A stretch of 35,148 bases of DNA, from positions 1-35,148 of the forward strand of contig JALTCK010000033.1 of the NCBI GenBank assembly GCA_027074805.1. Direction: 5' to 3'. The DNA comes from Thermococcus sp. GTDB taxonomy: Archaea > Methanobacteriota_B > Thermococci > Thermococcales > Thermococcaceae. This document shows, piece after piece, positions 18,415-28,542 of the stretch. The position numbers and the translations under genes were made by a program. The stretch's first letter is position 1. Every line of letters starts with the position of its first letter. Below the pieces are notes generated by a model that saw nothing but the letters and a program-made list of their open reading frames with translations, had not been told where the DNA came from and made no database searches.

Positions 18415-19728
18415 GTGAATTCTGTGAAGAGAAAGATGATCGCTGGTATTGGAGGTATCTTGATTTTGATCTTGGCGGTTTTTTCTTTCCAGGGGGAAAA
18501 GGCCATGGGAAGTGACACAACAGTTGTCTTGTATAACTCTGCGAAGATTGGGGTTGTAGAGAAAACTCTAGAGCTTGAACTAAACGAGGGTATGACCAAG
18601 GTTCCATTAAACGAACTGGCCGGGCTCAACATAGCCGAGGTCACGATAAGACCCCTCTCCGGGGGGGTTCAGGTTCTCGGCGTCTTCAGCCGGGGCTCGA
18701 ACGGTGACGTCTACAGTGCCAACGTTGGCGGCGAGGTGGAGATAAAGCTCAGGAGCGGCGAGGTCATCAAAGGCAAGTTCCTCGGCTTCAAAAACGGGAA
18801 GATAGCGGTCGAGGGAGACGGCTACTACCTCATAAACCCGAACGAAGTTGCCTATTTTAAGGCCACGAACCTCGAGGGGAAGGCGAATGCCTACGCGGTT
18901 TTGCAGGCGGACAAGGCCGGAAAGTACAACATCAGCGTAACCTACCGCGTCGCCAACATGAGCTGGGAGAGCAGGTACAAGCTCTACATAGGCGACGACG
19001 CCAAGCTCTACGGCTACATCGTGCTCAACAACCCGACGGCTCAGGAGTTCAAGGACGCAAAGGTTCTCCTCGTCGCCGGCGACGTCCAGCTCTACCAGGC
19101 CCTCCCGCAGCCGCGCGTCCTATACGCGAAGGCCGGTACGGGCGTCGAGACGGTTGAAGTGGGCCAGCCCGAGAAGGTCGAAGCCTTCTACCTCTACAAG
19201 CTGGGAATAGTGGACCTAAACCCCTCGAGCACCATGATGTATCCGTACATCTCTATGGAAGTGCCCTTTGAGAGGGAATACCTCTACGAGAGCTGGCCAG
19301 GGAACGGCGAGAGGCCGGTCTACGAGTCGATATCCTTCAAGACCGACAAAGTCCTCCCGGCTGGGATAGTTGAGATTTACAGGGAGACCGATGATGGAGC
19401 GCTGCTGATAGGCGAGAGGCACATAGAGCACACTCCCAAGGGCGAGTCGCTGAGGATAGGCCTGGGCAGGGACTATGACCTTAAAGGAACCACCACGATA
19501 CTCGAGCAGAAGAATGGCGAGGGCTACGCCTACTACAAGATACAGATAACCCTCGAGAACTTCGGTAATGAGACCAAGACGGTGATAGTCAGGCACCACA
19601 AGTGGGGGAAGATCGTCAGTTCGAGCATCGAGCCCATCGACGAGACGGCGAACTACGTGGAGTTCAAGGTAACGCTTAAGCCGGGAGAAAAGAAGGATAT
19701 AGTCTTCGACTACGAAAACCGATGGTGA
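18415..19728 (+). CDS. DUF4139-like secreted/membrane-anchored protein
   Basis: N-terminal hydrophobic segment; 'ISVTYRVANMSWESRYKLYIGDDAKLYGYIVLNNPTAQEFKDAKVLLVAGDVQL' typical of DUF4139. Confidence 0.72.
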   Translation: MNSVKRKMIAGIGGILILILAVFSFQGEKAMGSDTTVVLYNSAKIGVVEKTLELELNEGMTKVPLNELAGLNIAEVTIRPLSGGVQVLGVFSRGSNGDVYSANVGGEVEIKLRSGEVIKGKFLGFKNGKIAVEGDGYYLINPNEVAYFKATNLEGKANAYAVLQADKAGKYNISVTYRVANMSWESRYKLYIGDDAKLYGYIVLNNPTAQEFKDAKVLLVAGDVQLYQALPQPRVLYAKAGTGVETVEVGQPEKVEAFYLYKLGIVDLNPSSTMMYPYISMEVPFEREYLYESWPGNGERPVYESISFKTDKVLPAGIVEIYRETDDGALLIGERHIEHTPKGESLRIGLGRDYDLKGTTTILEQKNGEGYAYYKIQITLENFGNETKTVIVRHHKWGKIVSSSIEPIDETANYVEFKVTLKPGEKKDIVFDYENRW

Positions 19729-19974
19729 TCAGCTTTTCCTTAGCGTTATCTCGAACCTCTTTTCTCCTTTTGTTACGTCCAGAACGAGACTCTTGTCGTA
19801 GTCGATGAACTTCGTCCCGACTATCGCGTAGCCCTCGCCCTTAAGGAAGTCTGCAATTTTGAGGCCAAGATCCTCAAAGAACTCGGCGGCCATTGTTGCC
19901 ATGCTTGGCTCCTTTATCCCGAGTTCATCGTGATACCTTCTTGCGACTTCGAAAACATCCATGGGCACCACCAT
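19729..19974 (-). CDS. Conserved hypothetical protein, 81 aa or slightly shorter
   Basis: Intact ORF; stop codon abuts the convergent gene's stop. Confidence 0.55.
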   Translation of the reverse strand: MVVPMDVFEVARRYHDELGIKEPSMATMAAEFFEDLGLKIADFLKGEGYAIVGTKFIDYDKSLVLDVTKGEKRFEITLRKS

Positions 19975-20020
19975 TTAAACTACCTTCTGCTAAGATAAAA
20001 CGGTTGCGGTAAAAAGAAAA

Positions 20021-21706
20021 TCAGAGGCGACGCCTAATTGCAAGGACAGCAATGCCCAGAAGCATTATCAAACCTGGGCCGCAGATGCCCCCGCCAGCGC
20101 TGGAACTGGAGGGGGTTGAGGAAGGTACAGAGGTCTCTGTGGGCGTAGTGGAAGTAGTGGTTGAAGTGGGGGTAGCAGTTGAGGTCTGGGTTACGGTGCT
20201 TGTTGTAGTGGTCGTGAAGGTAGCTGTGCTCGTTGTACTGGTTGTTGTACTTGTTACCGAAGTTGTGGTTGTGGAGGTGCCTGTAGTCGTGGTTTCGGGC
20301 GGTTTGGGCCCGTAGTAGTACTGGAGTATAACCGGTAAGGATACATCCTTTGGAATGGCACTGCTCTCCTTTACAGTGGGTTTAACCTCAGAGGGTTCAA
20401 TGTGTGGGGCGGCAATGGTGGGGTTAGGGGAATAAGTCAATGCCTTGAAAGACTGATAAATCAGGTTGGAATCCTTGACACCGTTATTAAAGATGGCGCC
20501 ACTGGTTGGGAGCTTGAGTATCCAGGCACTGGTCTGCGCCTTCCCGAAGCTGGAGGTTGAACCAAGGATCACTATACCCTTTGGGGACCCAACCAGGCTA
20601 AACGCGCGTTCGTTGTCTTTTCCACCGTAAATTTTCTGCCAATCCGCCTTTCCGGTGCTGGGTGAGAAGCTGATGATCCATGTCTTAGAACCTCCACTGG
20701 CGGAAGCACTGTACGTGTATCCCGTCAAGAATCCACAGTATGGATTGAACACTGCTAAAGAGGTCCCGACGTCAACGCCGGTTCCACCGTAAGTCCGCAC
20801 CCACTTCAGATCTCCACTGGAGTTAAGCCTTCCAACCCAGAGGTCATAGTCACCAGCACCGAAGCTCTTTGTGGATCCAACGAAAATCACGTCTCCGTCC
20901 AGCAAACTTATTCCAGACACCCACTCGTTGTCAACTCCTCCAAGTATCTTGTTCCAGATAAGGTCCCCATTGCTATCCAGTTTAAGTATCCATCCGTTTC
21001 CTCCCTCTCCGAAATGGTTGTATGGAGCGGAGACGCTCAACCAGTACACGCCCCCGACGTAGATGTTGTTTGAGTCATCAATTGCAACTGAGTCTCCCCA
21101 GTCCCAATTGGTTCTGCCGTAAGTCTTGCTCCAAACCACATCCCCAGTTCCACTTAGCTTTAGAATCCAGAGATCCGAGGACTTCCCTGGGTTGGCCCCA
21201 TAGCTCGTGGTTCCACCTACTATCACTATCTTGCCCGTGTGGTCGATTGCGACGTCCATTGCCCTGTCATCTCCAGGCCCACCGTACGTTCTCTGCCATC
21301 GTATTCTCCCGTCTGGATAGAGACGGAGTACCCAGACGTCATAGCTTCCAGCACCGTAGCTCTCGGTAGCTCCAACGACTATGATGTCCCCGTTAGGTCC
21401 TATTGTGACCCCGGTGGGATAGTCATCTTTTGAGCCTCCATACACCTTGGCCCATTCAACTACCCCATAGGGAGAAAACTTAATCACAAGAACGTCGCCG
21501 TTGTACTTCTCCATTGCGACCCATCCAACCGCGATAATACTCCCATCATCAAGCTGGGTTGCAGCATTGAGACGCAACCATCCGGATCCCCCGAGACTTT
21601 CTATCCAGTATGCCTGGGACTCATCTGCACCTACACTAAGAAACCCTGCCGTGCTGAAAAGCAGGAAGGACACTAAGAGTAAGACCGTCAGCTTTGTCGC
21701 CATCAT
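20021..21706 (-). CDS. Secreted beta-propeller-like protein with Thr-rich stalk and CGP-CTERM anchor
   Basis: Signal peptide; about six to seven repeats of the 'W-K-x-YGG-x-DD' type; Thr/Ser-rich stalk; C-terminus 'GGGICGPGLIMLLGIAVLAIRRRL' (CGP, hydrophobic helix, basic tail). Confidence 0.88.
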   Translation of the reverse strand: MMATKLTVLLLVSFLLFSTAGFLSVGADESQAYWIESLGGSGWLRLNAATQLDDGSIIAVGWVAMEKYNGDVLVIKFSPYGVVEWAKVYGGSKDDYPTGVTIGPNGDIIVVGATESYGAGSYDVWVLRLYPDGRIRWQRTYGGPGDDRAMDVAIDHTGKIVIVGGTTSYGANPGKSSDLWILKLSGTGDVVWSKTYGRTNWDWGDSVAIDDSNNIYVGGVYWLSVSAPYNHFGEGGNGWILKLDSNGDLIWNKILGGVDNEWVSGISLLDGDVIFVGSTKSFGAGDYDLWVGRLNSSGDLKWVRTYGGTGVDVGTSLAVFNPYCGFLTGYTYSASASGGSKTWIISFSPSTGKADWQKIYGGKDNERAFSLVGSPKGIVILGSTSSFGKAQTSAWILKLPTSGAIFNNGVKDSNLIYQSFKALTYSPNPTIAAPHIEPSEVKPTVKESSAIPKDVSLPVILQYYYGPKPPETTTTGTSTTTTSVTSTTTSTTSTATFTTTTTSTVTQTSTATPTSTTTSTTPTETSVPSSTPSSSSAGGGICGPGLIMLLGIAVLAIRRRL

Positions 21707-21804
21707 ACCACCTCCATGGTAACGACCCTAATAAGTTAGGAGTTTCAACTAAATAAGTTTAACTCACTCCAAAAGCTTAAAACACCTTCAACCAGAGAGG
21801 TGTC

Positions 21805-22353
21805 ATGCAGCTTGAAGAGGGCACAATCAAGAAGGGTGATAGATACTACAGAAGGGGTAAAGTCCTCTGGGTCGTCAAGTACGGGGAGAGGCTGTTCTCA
21901 AAGGTGCTCGGGACTTATCCCTATTACGTTGAACTGGATCTTAAAACTGGCAAAAACGTGTGCACCTGTCCGCTTGGGGGAGACTGTAAGCACGTGGCCG
22001 CCACAATGAAAGCCTATGATAGCGGGGCCTACTTTGAGGCACTCTCAAAAAGCGTGGAGGTGTTTCCAGAAGCCACTGCTATGGAGTTTCTAAGCGAGGT
22101 CCCTGAACTGGCTCTCGATGTAACCCTCAAGGAACTAAAATTCTCCCTCAGCACGGACGAGAGCGGAAGCGAGGTAGCATGGCTCTTCCGTAGGGCCATA
22201 AAGCTCATAGAAAAGAGCGGGAGGGAGGAAGCTCTCCACATCCTGGAGGAGGTTCTTGAAGAGTACAAGCACGTGTTTCCGGACTATGACCTAACGATAA
22301 AGCTTGAGAAGGAACTAAGAGCCATTGAAGCCTCGTTTCAAAAAGCCTTATAA
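21805..22353 (+). CDS. SWIM zinc-finger protein
   Basis: SWIM CxC...CxH motif 'VCTCPLGGDCKHVAATMKAY'. Confidence 0.82.
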   Translation: MQLEEGTIKKGDRYYRRGKVLWVVKYGERLFSKVLGTYPYYVELDLKTGKNVCTCPLGGDCKHVAATMKAYDSGAYFEALSKSVEVFPEATAMEFLSEVPELALDVTLKELKFSLSTDESGSEVAWLFRRAIKLIEKSGREEALHILEEVLEEYKHVFPDYDLTIKLEKELRAIEASFQKAL

Positions 22354-22392
22354 ACCCACCACTACTCAAAATAAAACTTAGAGGGTGAGATA

Positions 22393-25300
22393 ATGAAGGC
22401 CATTTATCGGGATATGTGCCCAAACTGTTCTGGCAGAGTCTCCGATGAGAGGTTGTACTTTAAAAATCCCTGTTCCGAATGTATTCCTCAGCCCCTTCAT
22501 GTTGACTCTTATTTTGACCTTATAGGTGCTGTGAGGAACGCTCTTGCACTTCGTGGCACGTTAAAAGAATGGGAAAGACTGTATGAACTTGAAAACGGAC
22601 TGAGGGAGGTAGAGTCATTTTTTGAGAAGGCTACCGGCTTCACCTTCTGGAGCGCTCAGAGAACCTGGGTGAAGAGGCTCCTCAAAGGGCGGAGCTTTTC
22701 AATCATAGCCCCAACGGGAATGGGCAAGAGCACCTTTGGTGCCTTCATGGCTGTGTGGTATGCCCTCAGGGGTAAGAAGTCATACATAGTCGTTCCAACG
22801 ACTTCACTTGTCATCCAAACAGCTAAGAAAATTGAGAAGATCGTTGAGAGGGCAGGTGTTGAGGCCAGAGTGGCGTATTACCACGGGAACCTCAGGAAGA
22901 AGGAAAAGGAGGACATGCTGCGGAAAATTCAGGGGGAGGAGTATGAGATACTTATAACCAGTGCCCAGTGGCTCTCAAGGAAGTACGGGGAAATTCTGAA
23001 GGGAAGGCACTTCGATTTCCTCTTCGTGGATGATGTCGACGCCTTTCTGAAAGCAAGCAAGAACATAGACCGGTCCCTTCTCCTCCTCGGATTCAACGAG
23101 GATATGATAGAAAAAGCATGGGAGATAATCCGACTGAAAAAAGAGATGGCTCGGTATCTCAACGGTCGGGCTGAAGACAGGGATGAAAGGCTCAAAGAGT
23201 TGAACGGGAAGATAAGGTCCATACAGCGGGATATAGAGGCGTACAAGGCCAAACATGAGATAGGAAAAATGGTCATAGCTTCTGCCACCGGAAGCGCAAG
23301 GGGGGACAGGATAAAGCTCTACCGAGAGCTCCTTGGATTCGAAGTTGGGAGTGGAAGGAGTGCACTCAGAAACGTAGTGGACAGTTACATGAAGCCCAAG
23401 AAGGACATAGGAGAGCACCTGGAGGAGCTCCTTGAGAGGCTTGGAAAAGGCGGGATAATATTCACACCCATCGACCAGGGCTTGGGCTATGCGGAGGAGC
23501 TCGCGAAGTACCTCCGCGAACGTGGTTTTAAAGTTGAACTGGTAAGTTCTAAGAATAGGAAGGCCATCGAGCGCTTTGAGAGTGGCGAAGCCGATTATCT
23601 GATAGGCTCAGCCACCTACTACGGCTCCCTCGTCCGAGGTCTTGATTTGCCACACCTCATCCGTTATGCCGTCTTCACAGGAGTTCCAAAGTTCAGGTTT
23701 TCGATAGATCTTGAGAGGCCGACAATCTACCGAGCCCTCGGTCTGCTCAGTGAGGTTATGGACTTCCTAAGTGACGAAGACAGGAAGCAGGCTGAAAAGT
23801 TACACGCAAGGCTGAGAAGGTTGATACGTAACATACCGCAGTTTGAACTTCTGAAGATAGAGGAGGCCCTGGCAGAGGGGCTCCCGATAGAAAACGGCTT
23901 TCACAATCATGTACTTGATGTCTTCAGGGAACTCGTCGAGTTTCTTAGGAGGGTTTTGAGGGACGAAGAGGTCATGAAGAAGTTGGCTGAAGATCCCTTT
24001 ATAAGCCTAAATGAGGAGGGAGGTAAATGGTACGTAGAGATTCCGGATGTGAGGACCTACATCCAGGCAACGGGAAGGACAAGCCGTTTGTTTGCCGGTG
24101 GAATAACGAAAGGTCTCAGCGTCCTCATAGTCGACAACGAAAAGGTCTTCAACGGCTTAGTGAGGCAGATGCGCTGGCGCTTCACCGAGTTCAAGATGGT
24201 ACCCTTTGAGGAGCTTAATCTGGATGAAATTCTGGGACAAATAGATGAGGATAGGGAGAAGGTCCGTCTGGTGATGGAGGGCAAGATAAGCGCCAGGGTG
24301 AAGGATCTCGTTAAATCAGCCCTCATGATAGTTGAGAGCCCCAACAAGGCCAGAACCATAGCGAACTTTTTCGGTCAGCCCAGCAAGACGCGCATAGGTG
24401 ATTTAGTCGCTTATGAGGTCAGTATAGGCAACATGATGCTGACGATTTTGGCCAGCGGCGGGCATATGTTCGACCTCGTGACGAATGAGGGCTACCATGG
24501 TGTCCTGATCAAACGGGAGGGGGAACCCTTTAAGTTCATCCCGGTTTACGACACGATAAAGCGCTGCCGCGACTGTGGTCATCAGTTCGTGGACTGGGAG
24601 GAAAAAGGCGTCTGTCCGCGTTGCGGCTCAACAAATGTGCGGGATGCCCTCGAGAACGTCAAGGCAATGCGTGAGCTGGCTCAGGAGGTTGACGAGATTC
24701 TAATAGCAACCGACCCCGATACCGAGGGGGAAAAAATAGCCTGGGATATAAGGAACGTCCTAAGTCCTTACACGCCGAACATCAAACGCATAGAGTTCCA
24801 TGAGGTTACGAGGCCGGCAATTATGAGGGCAATAAGCGAGGCCAGGGACGTCAACGAGGGACGTGTGAATGCTCAGCTTGTAAGGCGCATAGAGGATAGG
24901 TGGATAGGCTTTGAGCTGAGTCAGGAGCTCCAAAGGGTCTTCGAGAACCACAACCTCTCTGCAGGAAGGGTTCAGACTCCAGTGCTTGGCTGGATAATAG
25001 AAAGGTACAAGGAGTTCACCGAAAGCGAGACTTACTTCCTCGGTCTTACCCTCGAGAATGGCCTTCATATGACTGTGGAGATAGGGAAGGAGGGCAAAAA
25101 GGTCGAACCCCCTGAGTACGTCACCGTTGAAGACGTCCAGCTCGAGGATAGGGAGCTGAACCCGTCGCCACCGTATACCACCGATGCGATGCTTAAGGAT
25201 GCATCAACTTTCCTTAAGCTCTCGGCACCCCAGACGATGCGTTTAGCTCAAGATCTCTTCGAGCTCGGTCTGATTACCTATCACCGCACTGACTCGACTC

Positions 25301-26067
25301 ATGTCAGCAACACAGGAATAGAGGTTGCAAAGGAGTATATCATCCAAGAAATTGGGGAGGAGTACTTCAAACCACGTCCGTGGGGCGAGGAGGGTGCCCA
25401 CGAGGCCATAAGGCCTACTAGACCTATAGACACCGGTCGTTTGATGCAACTCATCAGGGACGGCGTCATCCAGCTTCCTAGGAATCTGACGAGGAACCAC
25501 TACAGGCTCTATGATATGATATTCAAGAAGTTCATGACGAGTCAGATGGTGCCGGCGAAGATACTCTACGAAAAAGCCGTCATAGACGCAGGGGTTGGAA
25601 AGGCGGAACTCGAGGGGTATGTCAAGGTTCTCGAAGATGGGTGGACAAAACTTCGTTCGCCACCGATGAGAGAACTTCCCAAACTCGAAAAGGGTGCCAA
25701 TTTGAGAGTCACGGAGGCAAAGAAATGGAAGGCTCCAAAGATTTCCCTGTACACCCAGGGGGATATAATAGCCCTCATGAAGGAGCGGAAGATAGGAAGA
25801 CCTTCAACCTACGCAAAGATCGTCGAAACACTCCTGCGCAGGTATTATGTCATAGAAACTAGGGGGAGAAAGAAGCTGGTTCCAACAGAGCAGGGCATAA
25901 AGGTCTATCACTACCTCATGAGCAAGTACAAGGATCTAGTCAGCGAAGAAAAGACGAGGGAACTGGAGGAGACAATGGATTTGATAGAGGAAAATCGGGC
26001 CGATTATCAGGGGGTACTCAACAATCTCTATAGGGAGTTGACGACTTATCTAAGGAAAGCTTTGTGA
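22393..26067 (+). CDS. rgy: Reverse gyrase
   Basis: N-terminal zinc finger 'CPNCSGRV...CSECI', helicase Walker A '[11 protein letters not shown]', '[18 protein letters not shown]', topoisomerase '[17 protein letters not shown]', second zinc finger 'CRDCGHQF...CPRCGS', catalytic Tyr region '[14 protein letters not shown]'. No intein visible. Confidence 0.98.
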   Translation: MKAIYRDMCPNCSGRVSDERLYFKNPCSECIPQPLHVDSYFDLIGAVRNALALRGTLKEWERLYELENGLREVESFFEKATGFTFWSAQRTWVKRLLKGRSFSIIAPTGMGKSTFGAFMAVWYALRGKKSYIVVPTTSLVIQTAKKIEKIVERAGVEARVAYYHGNLRKKEKEDMLRKIQGEEYEILITSAQWLSRKYGEILKGRHFDFLFVDDVDAFLKASKNIDRSLLLLGFNEDMIEKAWEIIRLKKEMARYLNGRAEDRDERLKELNGKIRSIQRDIEAYKAKHEIGKMVIASATGSARGDRIKLYRELLGFEVGSGRSALRNVVDSYMKPKKDIGEHLEELLERLGKGGIIFTPIDQGLGYAEELAKYLRERGFKVELVSSKNRKAIERFESGEADYLIGSATYYGSLVRGLDLPHLIRYAVFTGVPKFRFSIDLERPTIYRALGLLSEVMDFLSDEDRKQAEKLHARLRRLIRNIPQFELLKIEEALAEGLPIENGFHNHVLDVFRELVEFLRRVLRDEEVMKKLAEDPFISLNEEGGKWYVEIPDVRTYIQATGRTSRLFAGGITKGLSVLIVDNEKVFNGLVRQMRWRFTEFKMVPFEELNLDEILGQIDEDREKVRLVMEGKISARVKDLVKSALMIVESPNKARTIANFFGQPSKTRIGDLVAYEVSIGNMMLTILASGGHMFDLVTNEGYHGVLIKREGEPFKFIPVYDTIKRCRDCGHQFVDWEEKGVCPRCGSTNVRDALENVKAMRELAQEVDEILIATDPDTEGEKIAWDIRNVLSPYTPNIKRIEFHEVTRPAIMRAISEARDVNEGRVNAQLVRRIEDRWIGFELSQELQRVFENHNLSAGRVQTPVLGWIIERYKEFTESETYFLGLTLENGLHMTVEIGKEGKKVEPPEYVTVEDVQLEDRELNPSPPYTTDAMLKDASTFLKLSAPQTMRLAQDLFELGLITYHRTDSTHVSNTGIEVAKEYIIQEIGEEYFKPRPWGEEGAHEAIRPTRPIDTGRLMQLIRDGVIQLPRNLTRNHYRLYDMIFKKFMTSQMVPAKILYEKAVIDAGVGKAELEGYVKVLEDGWTKLRSPPMRELPKLEKGANLRVTEAKKWKAPKISLYTQGDIIALMKERKIGRPSTYAKIVETLLRRYYVIETRGRKKLVPTEQGIKVYHYLMSKYKDLVSEEKTRELEETMDLIEENRADYQGVLNNLYRELTTYLRKAL

Positions 26068-26261
26068 CATTAAACAACATCACCACTTATTTCTTGAATT
26101 GTTATCGAAATATTCTCGCAATAAATTCTCTTTTAGTAGCAACCAAAAGATTAAAAACAATAAGCGTGGTAAATGGTTTGCGTTTGAATGCATACTCCCT
26201 AATATCACTGGGAGTCATTGGGGGGATATTGGACTTGGATAATACCCGGAACTAAGTAAAC

Positions 26262-26278
26262 GTGGAAAAAATTTATAT
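26262..26278 (+). promoter_or_regulatory. BRE/TATA promoter of the TrmB-like gene
   Basis: 'gtggaaaaaatttatatgcc' about 50-60 nt upstream of ATG 26324. Confidence 0.5.
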
Positions 26279-26323
26279 GCCCTTATGCCCAATACTGAAT
26301 TAGAAAATGTGGTGGTGGTAAAC

Positions 26324-27118
26324 ATGGTTAAGGACAGAATGGTGGAACTCCTTCAGGAACACTTTGAGTTGAACCTCTACGAGGCAAGGGCGTACGTGGC
26401 TCTCGTTGGCTTCGGAGTCCTTACTCCGGCGGAACTTGCCAGCGTTTCCGAAGTCCCGGCTCCGAGGACATATGACGTCCTTAGGAGCCTTGAGAAGAAG
26501 GGCTTTGCCATAAGCCAGCCAGGGAAGGTGAACAAGTATAGGCCGGTTCACCCGCAGAACATTCTCGAGAAGTTCATCGAGGAGTGGCAGGAACGTGTTA
26601 AGGAAGAGCTTGAAGAGAAGAAGAAGGCCAAGGAAGAGCTTCTTGAGCTCATGACTCCTCTAATAGAGACGGAGATTCCAAAATACGGCGTCGAGAGGGT
26701 TTGGGTCGTCCGTGGGATTAGGAACGCCACCCTAAAAACTAAGGAGATGTTCGAGGAGGTCAAGGAGCAGGTACTCCTCGCGGACGATGGTTACATTGCC
26801 ATTAACCTTGAGAGTGAGATCATCAAGGCAATTGACAACGGTGTCAAAGCCAAGATAATCGTCACCAAGCCCGTTCTTCAGAGGATAAACACCTCAAAGA
26901 TAATGGACTACTACAAGGCCAAGAAGCTCGAACTCAAGGTTATGGACGCCATTGAACTCCCAATGCTCATCTGTGACGACGAGGTATTCTTCGCCCTCGA
27001 GGACATGGCTGCTAGGTACTTTAACTACGAGACCCAGATCTGGATAAAAGATTTCAGGATAAAGGCTCTCTTCGAAAACAAGTTCAAGGAATACTGGAAG
27101 AAGGCCAAGAAGGCCTGA
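26324..27118 (+). CDS. trmBL2: TrmB-like protein, TrmBL2-type chromatin/transcription factor
   Basis: 'MVKDRMVELLQEHFELNLYEARAYVALVGFGVLTPAELASVSEVPAPRTYDVLRSLEKKGFA' plus TrmB-like C-terminal domain; start chosen at 26324 after ggtggtgg rather than the longer ORF start. Confidence 0.88.
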   Translation: MVKDRMVELLQEHFELNLYEARAYVALVGFGVLTPAELASVSEVPAPRTYDVLRSLEKKGFAISQPGKVNKYRPVHPQNILEKFIEEWQERVKEELEEKKKAKEELLELMTPLIETEIPKYGVERVWVVRGIRNATLKTKEMFEEVKEQVLLADDGYIAINLESEIIKAIDNGVKAKIIVTKPVLQRINTSKIMDYYKAKKLELKVMDAIELPMLICDDEVFFALEDMAARYFNYETQIWIKDFRIKALFENKFKEYWKKAKKA

Positions 27119-27139
27119 TTCTTTTCTTAACTTTTGTCC

Positions 27140-27352
27140 TTAGATGTACTTGAACTCGTTCTCCTCTGGACGCTTTTCCCTGAGTTTCCAGAGTAGCCTG
27201 CCGTCTTTTTGAAAACTCTCAACTTTTCCCTGCTCAACGAATCTTAAAAGGTATCTTCGCACTTCCAGGACCTTCAATCCGGTCGCGGAAGATATCTCCT
27301 CGATCGTCATGGGACCCTTCCCCAGGACTTCAAGAACTCTCCTGTTCTTCAT
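27140..27352 (-). CDS. Small winged-helix DNA-binding-like protein
   Basis: 'GPMTIEEISSATGLKVLEVRRYLLRFVEQGKVESFQKDGRLLWKL'; overlaps the upstream gene by 4 nt. Confidence 0.62.
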   Translation of the reverse strand: MKNRRVLEVLGKGPMTIEEISSATGLKVLEVRRYLLRFVEQGKVESFQKDGRLLWKLREKRPEENEFKYI

Positions 27353-27675
27353 TCTCCTCCCTCCAGTTTTTTGTAGCGTTCCAACAGGTTAATTATGAGT
27401 CCCATGACCCTTAAATGTTTCTCCAGTAAATCTATGTCATCGGGAAGAGAAGCTGCAAGCGTTTCAAGCTTCGTCCTCAGAGCATTCTCAACGCTCTTTA
27501 TCTCCCCCCCTCGTTGCTTGGAGCGGTATTCACAGACCGGACAGAAAACCCTTCCGTCTTTCTCAAACAGGGGGGAGCCGCACTTAGGGCAGTGCTTATC
27601 TAGCATCTTAGCACCAGAAAGCATCAAGGGCATTATTATGTTCTTGATCTCCCATTCGGTAGGCCCACTCTCCAT
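27349..27675 (-). CDS. Sjogren's syndrome/scleroderma autoantigen 1 (COG1645)-like Zn-ribbon protein
   Basis: 'HCPKCGSPLFEKDGRVFCPVC' zinc ribbon after 'MLSGAKMLDK'. Start 'MESGPTEWE' at 27675. Confidence 0.75.
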   Translation of the reverse strand: MESGPTEWEIKNIIMPLMLSGAKMLDKHCPKCGSPLFEKDGRVFCPVCEYRSKQRGGEIKSVENALRTKLETLAASLPDDIDLLEKHLRVMGLIINLLERYKKLEGGE

Positions 27676-27679
27676 GGAA

Positions 27680-28405
27680 TCACCCCATGAGCAGGCTGAA
27701 AACTTCGAGGATTGCTTTTTTCCCGAGTCTTGATCGTTTAACCCTGTCTGAGACCTCAGCAATGTCAAATGCCATTATTTTGAACCTCCTTTTTATCTCC
27801 TCCAGGAGGTTGAGGAGCTCTTCAAGAGTTAGTTCACCGTGCTGAAAGCGGGCTATTTTGTACTCGGGCCTGAGGACGTCCATGTCGACGCTCAGGTAGA
27901 TTTCATCCCCAAGATACTTTTTGGCATCTTTCATGATTTCTTCAAGGGGTGTCGTCTGAAGGTTTTTGTAAGCCCTCCATTTTCCGCGGGTCTTCCTGCT
28001 CCTGAGAAGTGCGGGGAATATCTTCACCCGTTTCGTCCACAGTTCGGTTCTGTCGGTAGTGGGAATCATTAGGACTGGTGCTAGGACGACAGCACGGTAC
28101 ACGTGGCGGTTCTCAAGTGCATAAGCGAGCCAAGACCCGTGGTCGAGGTAATCATGCATTAAATCAGTATGGGCATCTAGACTGAGGAGTGATATAGCTT
28201 TAAGCTTCTCCACTATGCCGTAGGTGGCTAGATGCTCCCCGACAACGTAGGCACGGTCCACTGGTATTCTCTCGGCGAGAAGATCGACTCTGCTGGACTC
28301 TACGATCACGTAATCGTCTATCAGCTTATTCCTCTTCAGGAGCTCGAGGGTGTAGAGAACACCTTCCCTGTTGGGTTTCTCGCCGAATGGGATGAAGGTT
28401 ACCAT
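27680..28405 (-). CDS. Arginase/agmatinase-like ureohydrolase superfamily protein
   Basis: 'LLSLDAHTDLMHDYLDHGSW' and 'IYLSVDMDVLRP' resemble the DAHxD and DxD metal motifs. Confidence 0.72.
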   Translation of the reverse strand: MVTFIPFGEKPNREGVLYTLELLKRNKLIDDYVIVESSRVDLLAERIPVDRAYVVGEHLATYGIVEKLKAISLLSLDAHTDLMHDYLDHGSWLAYALENRHVYRAVVLAPVLMIPTTDRTELWTKRVKIFPALLRSRKTRGKWRAYKNLQTTPLEEIMKDAKKYLGDEIYLSVDMDVLRPEYKIARFQHGELTLEELLNLLEEIKRRFKIMAFDIAEVSDRVKRSRLGKKAILEVFSLLMG

Positions 28406-28542
28406 TATTCCACCGGGTGGAGATGCGGGTTCATCTTTTTAAATCTTGGGAAAGAATGTTGACATAGAGATGTTAAAATCAAAAGCCAACCTTTAAAAAC
28501 TAGCACTCTAAAGCTTAATCGAAAAATTTTGGAGGTACGGAG

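Noticed and set aside
20052-20315. Val-rich plus-strand ORF 'VVEVVVEVGVAVEVWVTVLVVVVV'
   Set aside because: It is the antisense reading of the Thr-rich stalk codons of the CGP-CTERM protein.
22393-26067. Possible intein in reverse gyrase
   Set aside because: Helicase and topoisomerase motifs are continuous at ordinary spacing; no intein block A/B or His-Asn-Ser/Cys junction seen.
26064-26255. 63-aa plus-strand ORF after reverse gyrase
   Set aside because: AT-rich, low-quality composition, no ribosome-binding site; probably spacer DNA.
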